DNA of 21,939 nt from JBQCDV01 sp051960855. GTDB taxonomy: Bacteria; Actinomycetota; Actinomycetes; JAJZTN01. Both the position numbers and the translations under genes were made by a program. Positions 1 through 6,754 of the stretch are shown here, one piece after another. The stretch is taken from assembly GCA_051960855.1 (NCBI GenBank), contig JBQCDV010000149.1:1-21939 (forward strand), given 5' to 3'. Position 1 is the stretch's first letter; each line of letters opens with the position of its first letter. The notes under the pieces were generated by a model that was given only the letters and a program-made list of their open reading frames with translations, was not told the DNA's origin and searched no databases.

Positions 1-16
1 GAGTAATCATCTCGGC

Positions 17-529
17 ATGACTCTCGAGGAGCTGCAGGGATGGGTGTCCGGTCGCGTGGCGCCGGACTGGTTCGAGACGGCGCCGTCGGTGACCGTCGAC
101 CGCGACGAGATCCTGATCGTCGGGCGCATCGCGCTGCCGACCGTGGCCGAGGACGCGAGCGATGCGGCCCGTGCGGCGGCAGTACAGGGACGGATCCGGG
201 AGTTCCGGGAGCGCAGCCGTGAGGCCCGGATGGAGGTCGCCCGTGAGCTCGAGCATCGGGTGGGCCGCAAGGTCGCCTGGGGTGTCGAGTGTGGCGAGGC
301 GCGGCAGCTGTTCACGACGCTCGCGGCGCCGGTGATGACCCGGCTGCGTCAGCCCGAGCGGCAGGTGCTCGACACGCTCGTCGACGCCGGCGTCGCCCGG
401 AGTCGCAGTGACGCGCTGGTCTGGTGCGTCCGTTTAGTGGGGGAGCACTCCGAGGAGTGGCTGGGACGGCTGCGGGAGGCGATGAGCGAGGTCGATCGGA
501 TTCGACGCGAGGGCCCGGTAGCGGGCTAG
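17..529 (+). CDS. conserved hypothetical protein
   Basis: A 170-residue protein whose family I do not recognise. Residues 20-45 look beta-rich (ETAPSVTVDRDEILIVGRI). Residues 55-85 form a charged helix. Residues 98-165 are helical, and SRSDALVWCVRLV resembles the helix segment of ribbon-helix-helix-like proteins, but this is a weak likeness and no DNA-binding role should be assumed. There is no signal peptide or membrane segment. The frame stays open to the left edge of the window, so the true start could lie further upstream; the ATG used here has no clear Shine-Dalgarno sequence. The stop overlaps the stop of the convergent hemolysin III gene by 4 nt, in a shared CTAG. Codon use matches the neighbours, so the gene looks real. 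Confidence 0.75.
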   Translation: MTLEELQGWVSGRVAPDWFETAPSVTVDRDEILIVGRIALPTVAEDASDAARAAAVQGRIREFRERSREARMEVARELEHRVGRKVAWGVECGEARQLFTTLAAPVMTRLRQPERQVLDTLVDAGVARSRSDALVWCVRLVGEHSEEWLGRLREAMSEVDRIRREGPVAG

Positions 530-1203
530 GCGCGGTAGGCGACGAGCGAGACCGCGATGTAGTGCGCCACGAAGGCACCCAAGGTGAGTGCGTGGAAAAC
601 CTCGTGGAAGCCGAACCAGCGCGGGGAGGGGTTGGGCCGCTTCATGCCGTAGACGAGGCCGCCCAGCGTGTAGAGCAGCCCGCCCACGGCAATCAGCACG
701 AGCACGGCGACGCCGCCGTGGCGGAGGAACGCCGGAATGTAGAACACGGCGACCCAGCCGAGCGCGAGGTAGACCGGGACGTAGGCCCATCGCGGCGCCC
801 GCAGCCAGATGACGCGGAAGAGCAGTCCCGCTATCGCGCCGCCCCAGACCAGCCACAGCAGCACGCGGCCGGGCCCGGAGGGAAGCAGCAGCATCGCGAA
901 CGGGGTGTAGGTGCCCGCGATGATCAGGAAGATGTTGGCGTGGTCGATGCGCCGCAGGACCGCAGCGACGCGCGGTGACCAGCGGCCCCGGTGGTACACG
1001 GCGCTGACACCGAAGAGCAGGCAGCAGGTCGCGGCGTAGATGGCGGTCGCCACACGCGCTTCCGTCGTCCGGCTCAGCGCGATGAGCACCAGTCCGCCGA
1101 CGAGCGCGACGGGAAAGGCGCCGGCGTGCAGCCACCCCCGTAGCGCCGGTTTCAGCGTGTCCGGCACGTGGGGGACGGGCACGTGTGGCGAGGCAGTCGT
1201 CAT
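526..1203 (-). CDS. hemolysin III / PAQR family membrane protein
   Basis: A 225-residue integral membrane protein with about seven hydrophobic segments between residues 25 and 222. The PAQR/hemolysin III metal-site residues are all visible: S67-x3-H71 (SAVYH), D87-H88 (RIDHANIFLIIAGTYTP) and H200-x3-H204 (FHEVFH). Family members are seven-helix zinc-dependent hydrolase-like proteins (related to adiponectin receptors) connected with membrane lipid homeostasis; the name hemolysin is historical and toxicity should not be inferred. The ATG is chosen over a longer open frame because AGGAGGA (complement of 1209-1215) sits 5 nt upstream. It lies next to an Rv1086-like prenyl transferase, as its homologue Rv1085c does in M. 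tuberculosis, but here an MFS gene is inserted between them. A double TACG/CGTA operator-like element precedes it. Confidence 0.93.
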   Translation of the reverse strand: MTTASPHVPVPHVPDTLKPALRGWLHAGAFPVALVGGLVLIALSRTTEARVATAIYAATCCLLFGVSAVYHRGRWSPRVAAVLRRIDHANIFLIIAGTYTPFAMLLLPSGPGRVLLWLVWGGAIAGLLFRVIWLRAPRWAYVPVYLALGWVAVFYIPAFLRHGGVAVLVLIAVGGLLYTLGGLVYGMKRPNPSPRWFGFHEVFHALTLGAFVAHYIAVSLVAYRA

Positions 1204-1221
1204 CGCGGTCCTCCTAGGCCG

Positions 1222-1238
1222 GTGCGCCAGCGGCGCAC
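1222..1238 (-). promoter_or_regulatory. 5'UTR hairpin before the hemolysin III gene
   Basis: A perfect 7-bp stem (GTGCGCC/GGCGCAC) with a 3-nt loop lies just upstream of the Shine-Dalgarno sequence of the hemolysin III gene and directly beside the TACG/CGTA operator. It would form in the mRNA leader if transcription starts within or upstream of the operator. Its role is unknown. Confidence 0.4.
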
Positions 1239-1267
1239 TTACGCTTCCGTAGGTTACGCCAACGTAG
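1239..1267. promoter_or_regulatory. double inverted-repeat operator (TTACG-N4-CGTAG x2)
   Basis: Two 14-bp elements with the same layout, TTACG-CTTC-CGTAG (1239-1252) and TTACG-CCAA-CGTAG (1254-1267), follow one another with 15-bp periodicity. This gives four alternating TACG/CGTA half-sites. Size and symmetry fit a dimeric TetR-type repressor site bound twice. On the minus strand the element overlaps a possible -10 box TAACCT (complement of 1251-1256) for the hemolysin III gene, so it is well placed to repress it. The cognate regulator is not in the window; its identity is inference. Confidence 0.6.
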
Positions 1268-1304
1268 CCCACGCGTGGCGCCTTGGTCCTGGACGTGCCA
1301 CGCA

Positions 1305-1339
1305 AGCGAGGGGTGAGGCCATTGGCCCCACCCCTCGCT
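1305..1339 (-). terminator. hairpin terminator downstream of the MFS gene
   Basis: An inverted repeat with an 11-bp perfect outer stem (AGCGAGGGGTG/CACCCCTCGCT), one A-C mismatch, a 4-bp inner stem (GGCC/GGCC) and a 3-nt ATT loop. It starts 30 nt past the MFS stop codon and lies upstream of the hemolysin III operator, so it would insulate that gene. There is no U-tract, as is common for actinobacterial terminators. Confidence 0.75.
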
Positions 1340-1369
1340 ACCGCTCTCGTGCACGTATCCAGCGGTGTC

Positions 1370-2860
1370 CTACGCCTCCGCGGTCCGTCCGCCCGGCGTC
1401 CCGCCCACGACGGACAGCGGCAGGGAGATCTCCTCGAGCGACTTCTGCTCGGAGTCGACACCCTTGAACCAGGCCACGAGGCCGCCGATGATCATGATGA
1501 CCGCGGCGCCGACGAAGCCCACCGTCAGCGGGTTCGGGTCCTTCCCCTTGCCGATCAGCGCGCCGAAGATCAGCGGCCCGAGCGAGCCGAAGGCCTGGGC
1601 GATCGCGAAGAAGAAGGCGATCGCCTGGGCGCGCAGCTCGAGCGGGAACAGCTCGCTGACAGTGAGGTAAGCACTGGAGGCACCGGCGGACGCCAGGAAG
1701 AAGATGACGCACCACAGGATGGTCTGCGTCGTGGCGTTGAGGGCGCCGGCGCGGAAGAGGAAGCCCGTGATGGCGAGCAGGATGCCGGACAGCCCGTACG
1801 TGGCCAGGATCATCTTGCGGCGCCCGATCGTGTCGAACAGCGGGCCGAGCACGAGCGGACCGAGCAGGTTGCCGACCGCGAACGGGAAGAAGAACAGCGG
1901 GATCGTCGACGACTTCACGCCGTAGAAGTTGCCGAGCACCAGCGCATAGGTGAAGAAGATCGCGTTATAGAGGAACGACTGCGTGATCATCATGACCGCG
2001 CCGACGATGCTGCGGTCGCGGAAGTCGCGGAAGAGCACCTTCGCGATCTGGACGTAGGAGATCGTGCCGATCGGGCGGACCTCGATCGCTTTGCTCTCGT
2101 CGACCTCATCGAGCGTGGCGCCACTGGCCCGCACGCGGTCCTCGATGCCGGCGACGGCCTGTTCCGCTTCCTCCTCTCGGCCGTGGGTCATCAGCCAGCG
2201 CGGGCTCTCCGGCAGGTGCTTCCGTAGGTTCCAGATCAGCACGCCGATGACCGGCCCGATGAGGAAGCCCAGGCGCCAGCCGAGGTTCTCAGGGAAGAGG
2301 TTCTTGTTGAAGAAGGCGAGCTGCGCGGCGGCGCCGATGGCCGCGCCGGCCCAGTAGGTGCCGTTGACGGCGATGTCGACGCGGCCCCGGTATCGAGCAG
2401 GGATGAGCTCGTCTATCGCGGAGTTGATGGCCGCGTACTCGCCACCGATTCCGAGACCGGCAATAAAGCGGAACACGTAGAAGGACCACGCGTCCCACGA
2501 CAGCGCCGTGAGCCCATTCCCCAGCAGGTAGATGCCGAGCGTGACGATGAAGAGGTTGCGGCGGCCCAGCTTGTCGGAGAGGCGTCCGAAGACGAGGGCG
2601 CCGACGACCTCGCCGATGAGATAGACGAACGCGATGACGCCGACCTCGAAGGACGTGAGGTGCAGCGTCCCCTTGCTGGTCAGGACCTCGCCGACACCGG
2701 AGGCCATCTGGATCTCGAGGCCGTCGAGGATCCAGGTGATTCCGAGAGCGACCACGACGAGCCAGTGGAAGCGGCTCCACGGCATGCGGTCAATGCGCGC
2801 TGGTACGAGACTTCGGAAAGTGGACTTTCCCCCGTTGCTTGCGGCTTCCGCGGATGCCAT
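1370..2860 (-). CDS. MFS metabolite:proton symporter (sugar porter-like)
   Basis: A 496-residue, 12-helix major facilitator. The first helix carries WILDGLEI (residues 43-50). Motif A between helices 2 and 3 is GRLSDKLGRR (92-101), RFIAGLGIGGEY lies at 131-142 and PESPRW at 217-222, with a second motif A-like loop LFDTIGRRK in the C-terminal half. These match the sugar porter and related metabolite:H+ symporter families. The substrate cannot be read from the sequence; sugars, aromatic acids or nicotinate-type acids are all possible. The ATG is fixed by AGGAGG (complement of 2867-2872) 6 nt upstream. A small GCTCTC/GAGAGC hairpin (2880-2897) lies just before the ribosome-binding site. The gene stands alone, divergent from the prenyl transferase gene, and ends in a strong hairpin. 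Confidence 0.9.
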   Translation of the reverse strand: MASAEAASNGGKSTFRSLVPARIDRMPWSRFHWLVVVALGITWILDGLEIQMASGVGEVLTSKGTLHLTSFEVGVIAFVYLIGEVVGALVFGRLSDKLGRRNLFIVTLGIYLLGNGLTALSWDAWSFYVFRFIAGLGIGGEYAAINSAIDELIPARYRGRVDIAVNGTYWAGAAIGAAAQLAFFNKNLFPENLGWRLGFLIGPVIGVLIWNLRKHLPESPRWLMTHGREEEAEQAVAGIEDRVRASGATLDEVDESKAIEVRPIGTISYVQIAKVLFRDFRDRSIVGAVMMITQSFLYNAIFFTYALVLGNFYGVKSSTIPLFFFPFAVGNLLGPLVLGPLFDTIGRRKMILATYGLSGILLAITGFLFRAGALNATTQTILWCVIFFLASAGASSAYLTVSELFPLELRAQAIAFFFAIAQAFGSLGPLIFGALIGKGKDPNPLTVGFVGAAVIMIIGGLVAWFKGVDSEQKSLEEISLPLSVVGGTPGGRTAEA

Positions 2861-2976
2861 CCGGCACCTCCTGAGGCGTGCTCTCGGCGGTGAGAGCGGC
2901 ACGAACACTGGGCCCTGCTGTTTCGTCAGCCGTGGTACCGCCGATGCGTAGGAGGCAAACTCGGCCGCTCGCGGCG

Positions 2977-2982
2977 TAGGCT
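2977..2982 (+). promoter_or_regulatory. -10 box for leaderless prenyl transferase mRNA
   Basis: TAGGCT lies 8 nt before the GTG start of the prenyl transferase gene, with no usable Shine-Dalgarno sequence near the start. The same hexamer and spacing occur before ychF. I see no clear -35 hexamer. Confidence 0.55.
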
Positions 2983-2990
2983 TCCGGGCC

Positions 2991-3755
2991 GTGGGTGCGC
3001 GCTCGCTCGTCTACTCCGTCTACGAACGGCGTCTCGCGCGCGCCATCGCTGGCGTTCCCCGACCCCGGCATGTGGCCGTCATGCTGGACGGCAACCGCAG
3101 GTGGGCGCGCGCGATGGGCCACACCGACGTCAATGACGGCCACCAGCGCGGAGCCGACAAGATCCTCGAGCTGCTGCAGTGGTGCGAGGAGGCCGACGTC
3201 GAGATCGTGACGCTGTGGTTGCTCTCCACCGACAACCTCTCGCGCCCCGCCGCCGAGCTCGACCCGCTGCTGCGCATCATCGAGCGGACCGTCACCGACC
3301 TGGCGCGGCGCCGGCGTTGGCCGCTGCATGCGATGGGCAGTCTCGACCTGCTGCCGCCCGAGACGGCGCGCGCCCTGAAGCAGGCGGAAGCGGCCACCAG
3401 CGACGTTCAGGGCCTGCAGGTGAATGTCGCCGTCGGCTACGGCGGTCGCAAGGAGATCGCCGACGCCGTGCGCAGCCTGCTGAGCGAGCACGCCGCGAAG
3501 GGCGCCTCTCTGGAGGAGGTCGCGAGCTTCCTCGACGTGGAGCACATCGCCGAGCACCTCTACACCCGCGGGCAGCCTGACCCCGACCTCATCATTCGCA
3601 CGTCCGGCGAGCAGCGGCTGTCGGGCTTCCTACTGTGGCAGAGCGCCCACAGCGAGTACTACTTCTGTGACGCCTACTGGCCAGACTTCCGGCGCATCGA
3701 CTTCCTCCGCGCCCTGCGCGCCTTCGGCAACCGGCAGCGCCGCTTCGGCGGCTAG
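2991..3755 (+). CDS. uppS: short-chain Z-isoprenyl diphosphate synthase (UppS family)
   Basis: A 254-residue cis-prenyltransferase that condenses isopentenyl diphosphate onto an allylic diphosphate. The catalytic loop is HVAVMLDGNRRWAR, with D33 as the diphosphate/Mg-binding aspartate. The STDN motif is at residues 79-82, and the C-terminal substrate site RTSGEQRLSGFLLWQ (203-217) is followed by SEYYF and WPDF. Actinobacteria usually carry two such enzymes: a long-chain one making the polyprenyl carrier and an Rv1086-type one making Z,E-farnesyl diphosphate. Proximity to a hemolysin III gene favours the Rv1086 type; that assignment is inference. The GTG start follows a TAGGCT box by 8 nt, suggesting a leaderless message. 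A TAGGAGG at 2948-2954 is too far upstream to serve this start. Confidence 0.93.
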   Translation: MGARSLVYSVYERRLARAIAGVPRPRHVAVMLDGNRRWARAMGHTDVNDGHQRGADKILELLQWCEEADVEIVTLWLLSTDNLSRPAAELDPLLRIIERTVTDLARRRRWPLHAMGSLDLLPPETARALKQAEAATSDVQGLQVNVAVGYGGRKEIADAVRSLLSEHAAKGASLEEVASFLDVEHIAEHLYTRGQPDPDLIIRTSGEQRLSGFLLWQSAHSEYYFCDAYWPDFRRIDFLRALRAFGNRQRRFGG

Positions 3756-4041
3756 CCCGACCGATCACCTCGGGGACAGGCTCCGCCGTTCGGGCGATGG
3801 GTGCCCTGCGGCCGCGTGTCGCTGCTGTGACGGCGATCACGCCGCGCGTAGCGTCCTATGTGACGGGTAGCACTCGCTCCCCGTCAGGGAGGCTCGCCCG
3901 TGTCGACGCTTGCGATGCGAGGAAGGGCCGGCACCCGGCCCGAGGCCGGATCCCGGACCCGCTCCGTGACAGCGCGCTGCGGCGGCTGTCCCCGGCTGAG
4001 CCGCCCGCGGGTGCCGCGTGCGTCTCGGGGAAGAGGCTCTC

Positions 4042-5367
4042 GTGGGTGACACCCCTCGCGGCGACCGCAGTCGGACCTTCGTCCTCGACACCTCAGTGCT
4101 GCTGTCAGACCCGCGGGCGATGACGCGGTTCGCCGAGCACGAAGTCGTGATCCCCATCGTCGTCATCACCGAGCTCGAGGCCAAGCGGCACCACCCGGAG
4201 CTCGGGTGGTTCGCACGGCGGGCGCTGTCCCTGCTCGACGAGCTGCGGGTGCGCCACGGCCGGCTCGACGAGCCCGTCGCGGTGGGAGACGCCGGGGGGA
4301 CTCTCCGAGTCGAGCTCAACCACGTGGATGCCTCGGTGCTGCCCGCGGGCTTCCGGATGCCGGGCGCCCCCCTCGACAACGACTCGCGCATCCTCGCTGT
4401 TGCGCGCAACCTCACGGCCGAGGGTCGCGACGTCACGGTCGTCAGCAAGGACATGCCGATGCGGGTGAAGGCCTCTGCCCTGGGGCTGCGCGCTGAGGAG
4501 TACATCGTCGAGGAGCTGGTGGAGACCGGCTGGACCGGGATCGCCGAGCTCGACGTCGCCGCCAGCGTCCTGGACCAGCTCTACGACGAGAGCGTCGTTG
4601 AACTGGACGACGCACGCGACCTGCCTTGTCACACCGGGCTCGTCCTGCTCAGCTCTCGGGGAAGCGCGCTGGCACGCGTGACTCCCGACAAGCGGGTCCG
4701 GCTGGTGCGCGGCGACCGCGACGCCTTCGGGCTGCACGGCCGCAGCGCCGAGCAGCGGATCGCCCTGGAGCTGCTGCTCGACCCCGACGTCGGGATCGTC
4801 TCCCTCGGCGGGCGGGCCGGCACGGGAAAGTCGGCGCTGGCGCTGTGTGCGGGTCTGGAGTCAGTGCTGGAGCGCCGCCAGCACCGCAAGGTGGTCGTCT
4901 TCCGGCCCCTGTACGCCGTCGGCGGCCAGGATCTCGGCTACCTGCCTGGCAGTGAGGGCGACAAGATGACTCCCTGGGCTCAGGCAGTCTTCGACACCCT
5001 TGGCGCCCTCGTCTCGCCGGCTGTCGTCGAGGAGATCCTCGACCGCGAGATGCTGGAGGTGCTGCCACTCACGCACATCCGGGGACGGTCCCTGCACGAC
5101 TCCTTTGTGATCGTCGACGAGGCCCAGTCGCTGGAGCGCAACGTCCTTCTCACGGTCCTGTCGCGGCTGGGGCAGGGCTCGCGTGTGGTCCTCACTCATG
5201 ACGTGGCGCAGCGGGACAACCTGCGGGTCGGACGCCACGACGGCGTCGCGGCAGTCATCGAGGCACTCAAGGGGCATCCGCTGTTCGCTCACGTCACGCT
5301 GACCCGGTCCGAGCGCTCGCCCATCGCCGCGCTCGTGACAGAGATGCTCGAGGGGCTGGAGGCGTAG
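4042..5367 (+). CDS. phoH: PIN-PhoH family ATPase / RNase (PhoH2)
   Basis: A 441-residue two-domain protein. The N-terminal PIN nuclease domain (about 12-150) shows its acidic residues: D16 (FVLDTS), E44 (ITELEAK), D112/D114 (LDNDSRIL) and D137 (VSKDMPMR). The C-terminal PhoH ATPase domain (about 225-441) has Walker A GRAGTGKS (257-264), the family segment FRPLYAVGGQDLGYLPG and Walker B VIVDEAQ (356-362). The mycobacterial homologue PhoH2 (Rv1095) is reported to unwind and cleave RNA. I chose the GTG at 4042 because GAAGAGG (4030-4036) lies 5 nt upstream; a GTG at 4018 would add 8 residues but has no ribosome site. In mycobacteria phoH2 is paired with a small upstream antitoxin gene, phoAT. 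No certain equivalent is visible, although an open frame overlaps the 5' end. Confidence 0.93.
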   Translation: MGDTPRGDRSRTFVLDTSVLLSDPRAMTRFAEHEVVIPIVVITELEAKRHHPELGWFARRALSLLDELRVRHGRLDEPVAVGDAGGTLRVELNHVDASVLPAGFRMPGAPLDNDSRILAVARNLTAEGRDVTVVSKDMPMRVKASALGLRAEEYIVEELVETGWTGIAELDVAASVLDQLYDESVVELDDARDLPCHTGLVLLSSRGSALARVTPDKRVRLVRGDRDAFGLHGRSAEQRIALELLLDPDVGIVSLGGRAGTGKSALALCAGLESVLERRQHRKVVVFRPLYAVGGQDLGYLPGSEGDKMTPWAQAVFDTLGALVSPAVVEEILDREMLEVLPLTHIRGRSLHDSFVIVDEAQSLERNVLLTVLSRLGQGSRVVLTHDVAQRDNLRVGRHDGVAAVIEALKGHPLFAHVTLTRSERSPIAALVTEMLEGLEA

Positions 5368-5437
5368 GCGTCCGCAGCGTCACTACGACGGTCAGGCGTC
5401 CGCAGTGCGGCAGAGTGATGACAATGGCGCCGTTGCA

Positions 5438-5453
5438 CGTGATTTAGGTCACA
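5438..5453. promoter_or_regulatory. CRP/GlxR-like cAMP-receptor site
   Basis: CGTGATTTAGGTCACA matches the TGTGA-N6-TCACA consensus of CRP-family regulators (Rv3676 in Mycobacterium, GlxR in Corynebacterium) at all but the first base, with a perfect GTGA/TCAC dyad. It lies 71 nt after phoH and about 425 nt before the wall hydrolase gene. If a start site lies just beyond TACAAG at 5492, the site would be centred near -58, typical of activation. Rpf-type wall hydrolase genes are known targets of these regulators, which fits. Its use here is inference. Confidence 0.65.
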
Positions 5454-5623
5454 AGAAGTCGGATGCGCCGCGAAGAATCACGCGGTTGCAGTACAAGTGC
5501 GCGCTCTCCGCGGCAACGCTCTGACCAGCGGCGTCTGACGGCGCGTGCTGTCTCCAGGGCGGACGGTGACGATGCTCCGGTCCCCAGTGGGCGAAGAAGG
5601 CAAACCCGGACGAGTTGCCACAA

Positions 5624-5669
5624 CCCCGGGGTCATGAGGCATGGTCGTGAAACGCAAGACCCCGCGGGG
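5624..5669 (+). other. hairpin in the hydrolase leader
   Basis: CCCCGGGGTC (5624-5633) pairs with GACCCCGCGGGG (5658-5669), apart from a small bulge, around a 24-nt loop. It could be a terminator or attenuator, or part of a structured leader. There is no U-tract. Confidence 0.4.
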
Positions 5670-5795
5670 AGCTTGCGAGGGCACTCGAGGTGAGCCGGAG
5701 ATCGGTCGCCGTTGACGGCCGCGCCCTTGCTGCGACAGCTGCCCGCCGCCCGCCGTGCCGAGACCGCGCACGGGCACGCCGATGTGCAGCCGGGT

Positions 5796-5819
5796 CAGGC
5801 CTCATCCAGCCGAGGCCTG
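5796..5819 (+). other. hairpin in the hydrolase leader
   Basis: A perfect 8-bp stem CAGGCCTC/GAGGCCTG with an 8-nt loop lies about 60 nt before the hydrolase start. It is followed by a second short stem CGCGCC/GGCGCG (5839-5854) just upstream of the ribosome-binding site. The two together could affect translation. Confidence 0.4.
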
Positions 5820-5878
5820 CGTCAGGGGTGACGTAGAGCGCGCCACGGGGCGCGTCCGCTGGGAAGGACAACCACCGA

Positions 5879-6679
5879 GTGAGCCGGACTCCGTTCCGGG
5901 GAACTGCCGTGGCCATCGCGTCTGCCGTAGTTCTCACCGCTGCCGCCGGAGGCGTCGTCGCCTTCGCCGACGGCTCAACCGCGGCTGGCAATGCCGCCCA
6001 TGCCCAAACGGTCATGGACACCAAGATCGGGTCGGCCAGCGCGGCCGACGCACCGCGCGACAGCACCGCGGCCAGCAAGGCCGCCCCCCTCGCTGTCCAG
6101 CTCGACCACCGTCGGCAGCAGAGCGCCATCAAGGCGCGTGAGGAAGCCGAGCGCATCGCGGCGGTCGAGGCCGCCAAGGCGGCAGCCGCGAAGAAGGCGG
6201 CCGCGGAGAAGGCCGCCCGCGAGAAGGCTGCGAAGAAGGCAGCCGCGGAGAAGGCCGCCCGCGAGAAGGCCGCCCGCGCTGCGGCTGCGGCGAAGAAAGC
6301 TGAGAAGAAGGCCGCGGCGCAGCGCGAGGCCCGTGCGCGAGTGAGTCGCGACTCGGCGCGTGCCGCCCTGACGTCTCCGTCCGCCGCTCGCTCCCTCGGG
6401 CGTTCGATGGCCGCGGCGATGGGCTGGGGCAGCGGGCAGTTCCAGTGCCTCGATGTGCTGTGGACGCACGAGTCGGGGTGGAACGCGCGAGCATCCAACC
6501 CCTCGTCGGGTGCCTATGGGATCCCCCAGGCCCTGCCGGGCAGCAAGATGGGCGCCTACGGCGGTGACTGGCGGACCAACGCCCGGACCCAGATCGAGTG
6601 GGGCTTGCACTACATCCGCAGCAGCTACGGCACGCCCTGCGGCGCCTGGAACCACTGGCAGAACAACCACTGGTACTGA
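5879..6679 (+). CDS. secreted lysozyme-like lytic transglycosylase domain protein
   Basis: A 266-residue exported protein. Residues 1-31 form a Sec signal peptide (basic start, Ala/Val-rich core, end near AFA-DG). Residues 84-155 are an Ala/Lys/Glu-rich helix, probably a coiled coil, that contains an exact 14-residue tandem repeat KKAAAEKAAREKAA (105-118 and 119-132). The C-terminal domain (about 172-266) is of the SLT/goose-lysozyme-like type: LWTHESGWN with the likely catalytic E198, then NPSSGAYGIPQALPG, ending in NHWQNNHWY. C190 and C254 could form a disulfide outside the cell. It should cut peptidoglycan glycan strands, with the helix reaching through or holding on to the wall. The GTG start is supported by GGAAGGA (5862-5868) 10 nt upstream. 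A long leader with a CRP-like site precedes it, and a very strong hairpin follows 20 nt after the stop. Confidence 0.9.
   Translation: MSRTPFRGTAVAIASAVVLTAAAGGVVAFADGSTAAGNAAHAQTVMDTKIGSASAADAPRDSTAASKAAPLAVQLDHRRQQSAIKAREEAERIAAVEAAKAAAAKKAAAEKAAREKAAKKAAAEKAAREKAARAAAAAKKAEKKAAAQREARARVSRDSARAALTSPSAARSLGRSMAAAMGWGSGQFQCLDVLWTHESGWNARASNPSSGAYGIPQALPGSKMGAYGGDWRTNARTQIEWGLHYIRSSYGTPCGAWNHWQNNHWY
6191..6274 (+). repeat. 42-bp tandem duplication inside the hydrolase gene
   Basis: Two adjacent 42-bp units (6191-6232, 6233-6274) encode the identical 14 residues KKAAAEKAAREKAA and differ only at a few silent positions. This indicates a duplication that is not brand new. The unit keeps the reading frame and simply lengthens the helical linker. 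Confidence 0.8.
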
Positions 6680-6699
6680 GGGCGAACGCAAGAGTCACA

Positions 6700-6746
6700 A
6701 TGACGAGAAGGGGCGAGTGGGAGACCCACTCGCCCCTTCTCGTCAT
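6700..6746. terminator. bidirectional terminator, perfect 22-bp stem
   Basis: The arms 6700-6721 and 6725-6746 are perfect reverse complements around the 3-nt loop AGA. It lies 20 nt after the hydrolase stop and 8 nt after the fumarase stop on the opposite strand, so it serves both convergent genes. There is no long T-tract on either side; stem stability must do the work. Confidence 0.93.
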
Positions 6747-6754
6747 CTCTACAC

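Larger units (their letters stand above)
5368..5878. other. 511-nt non-coding region / long leader of the wall hydrolase gene
   Basis: No frame here has convincing coding character. It contains a 12-bp direct repeat AGGCGTCCGCAG (5366-5377 and 5394-5405), a CRP/GlxR-like palindrome (5438-5453), a possible -10 TACAAG (5492-5497) and three hairpins: 5624-5669, 5796-5819 and 5839-5854. If transcription starts soon after the palindrome, the downstream hydrolase mRNA would have a leader of nearly 400 nt. Cell-wall hydrolase genes of actinobacteria often carry regulatory leaders (c-di-AMP riboswitch), but I could not recognise the conserved core of that riboswitch. Confidence 0.55.

Noticed and set aside
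526..1203. Toxin/virulence factor because of the hemolysin III name
   Set aside because: The residues match the PAQR membrane family found in harmless bacteria; the name is historical.
1204..1461. 86-residue N-terminal extension of the hemolysin III protein
   Set aside because: It would run through the operator and terminator region and into the MFS gene; the ATG at 1203 has an excellent AGGAGGA.
5455..5878. c-di-AMP (ydaO-type) riboswitch in the wall hydrolase leader
   Set aside because: The context is right, but I could not find the conserved core (a CCGACAGCTAACC-like 3' segment and GGGGTGAATC-like segment). Needs a covariance search, so not called.
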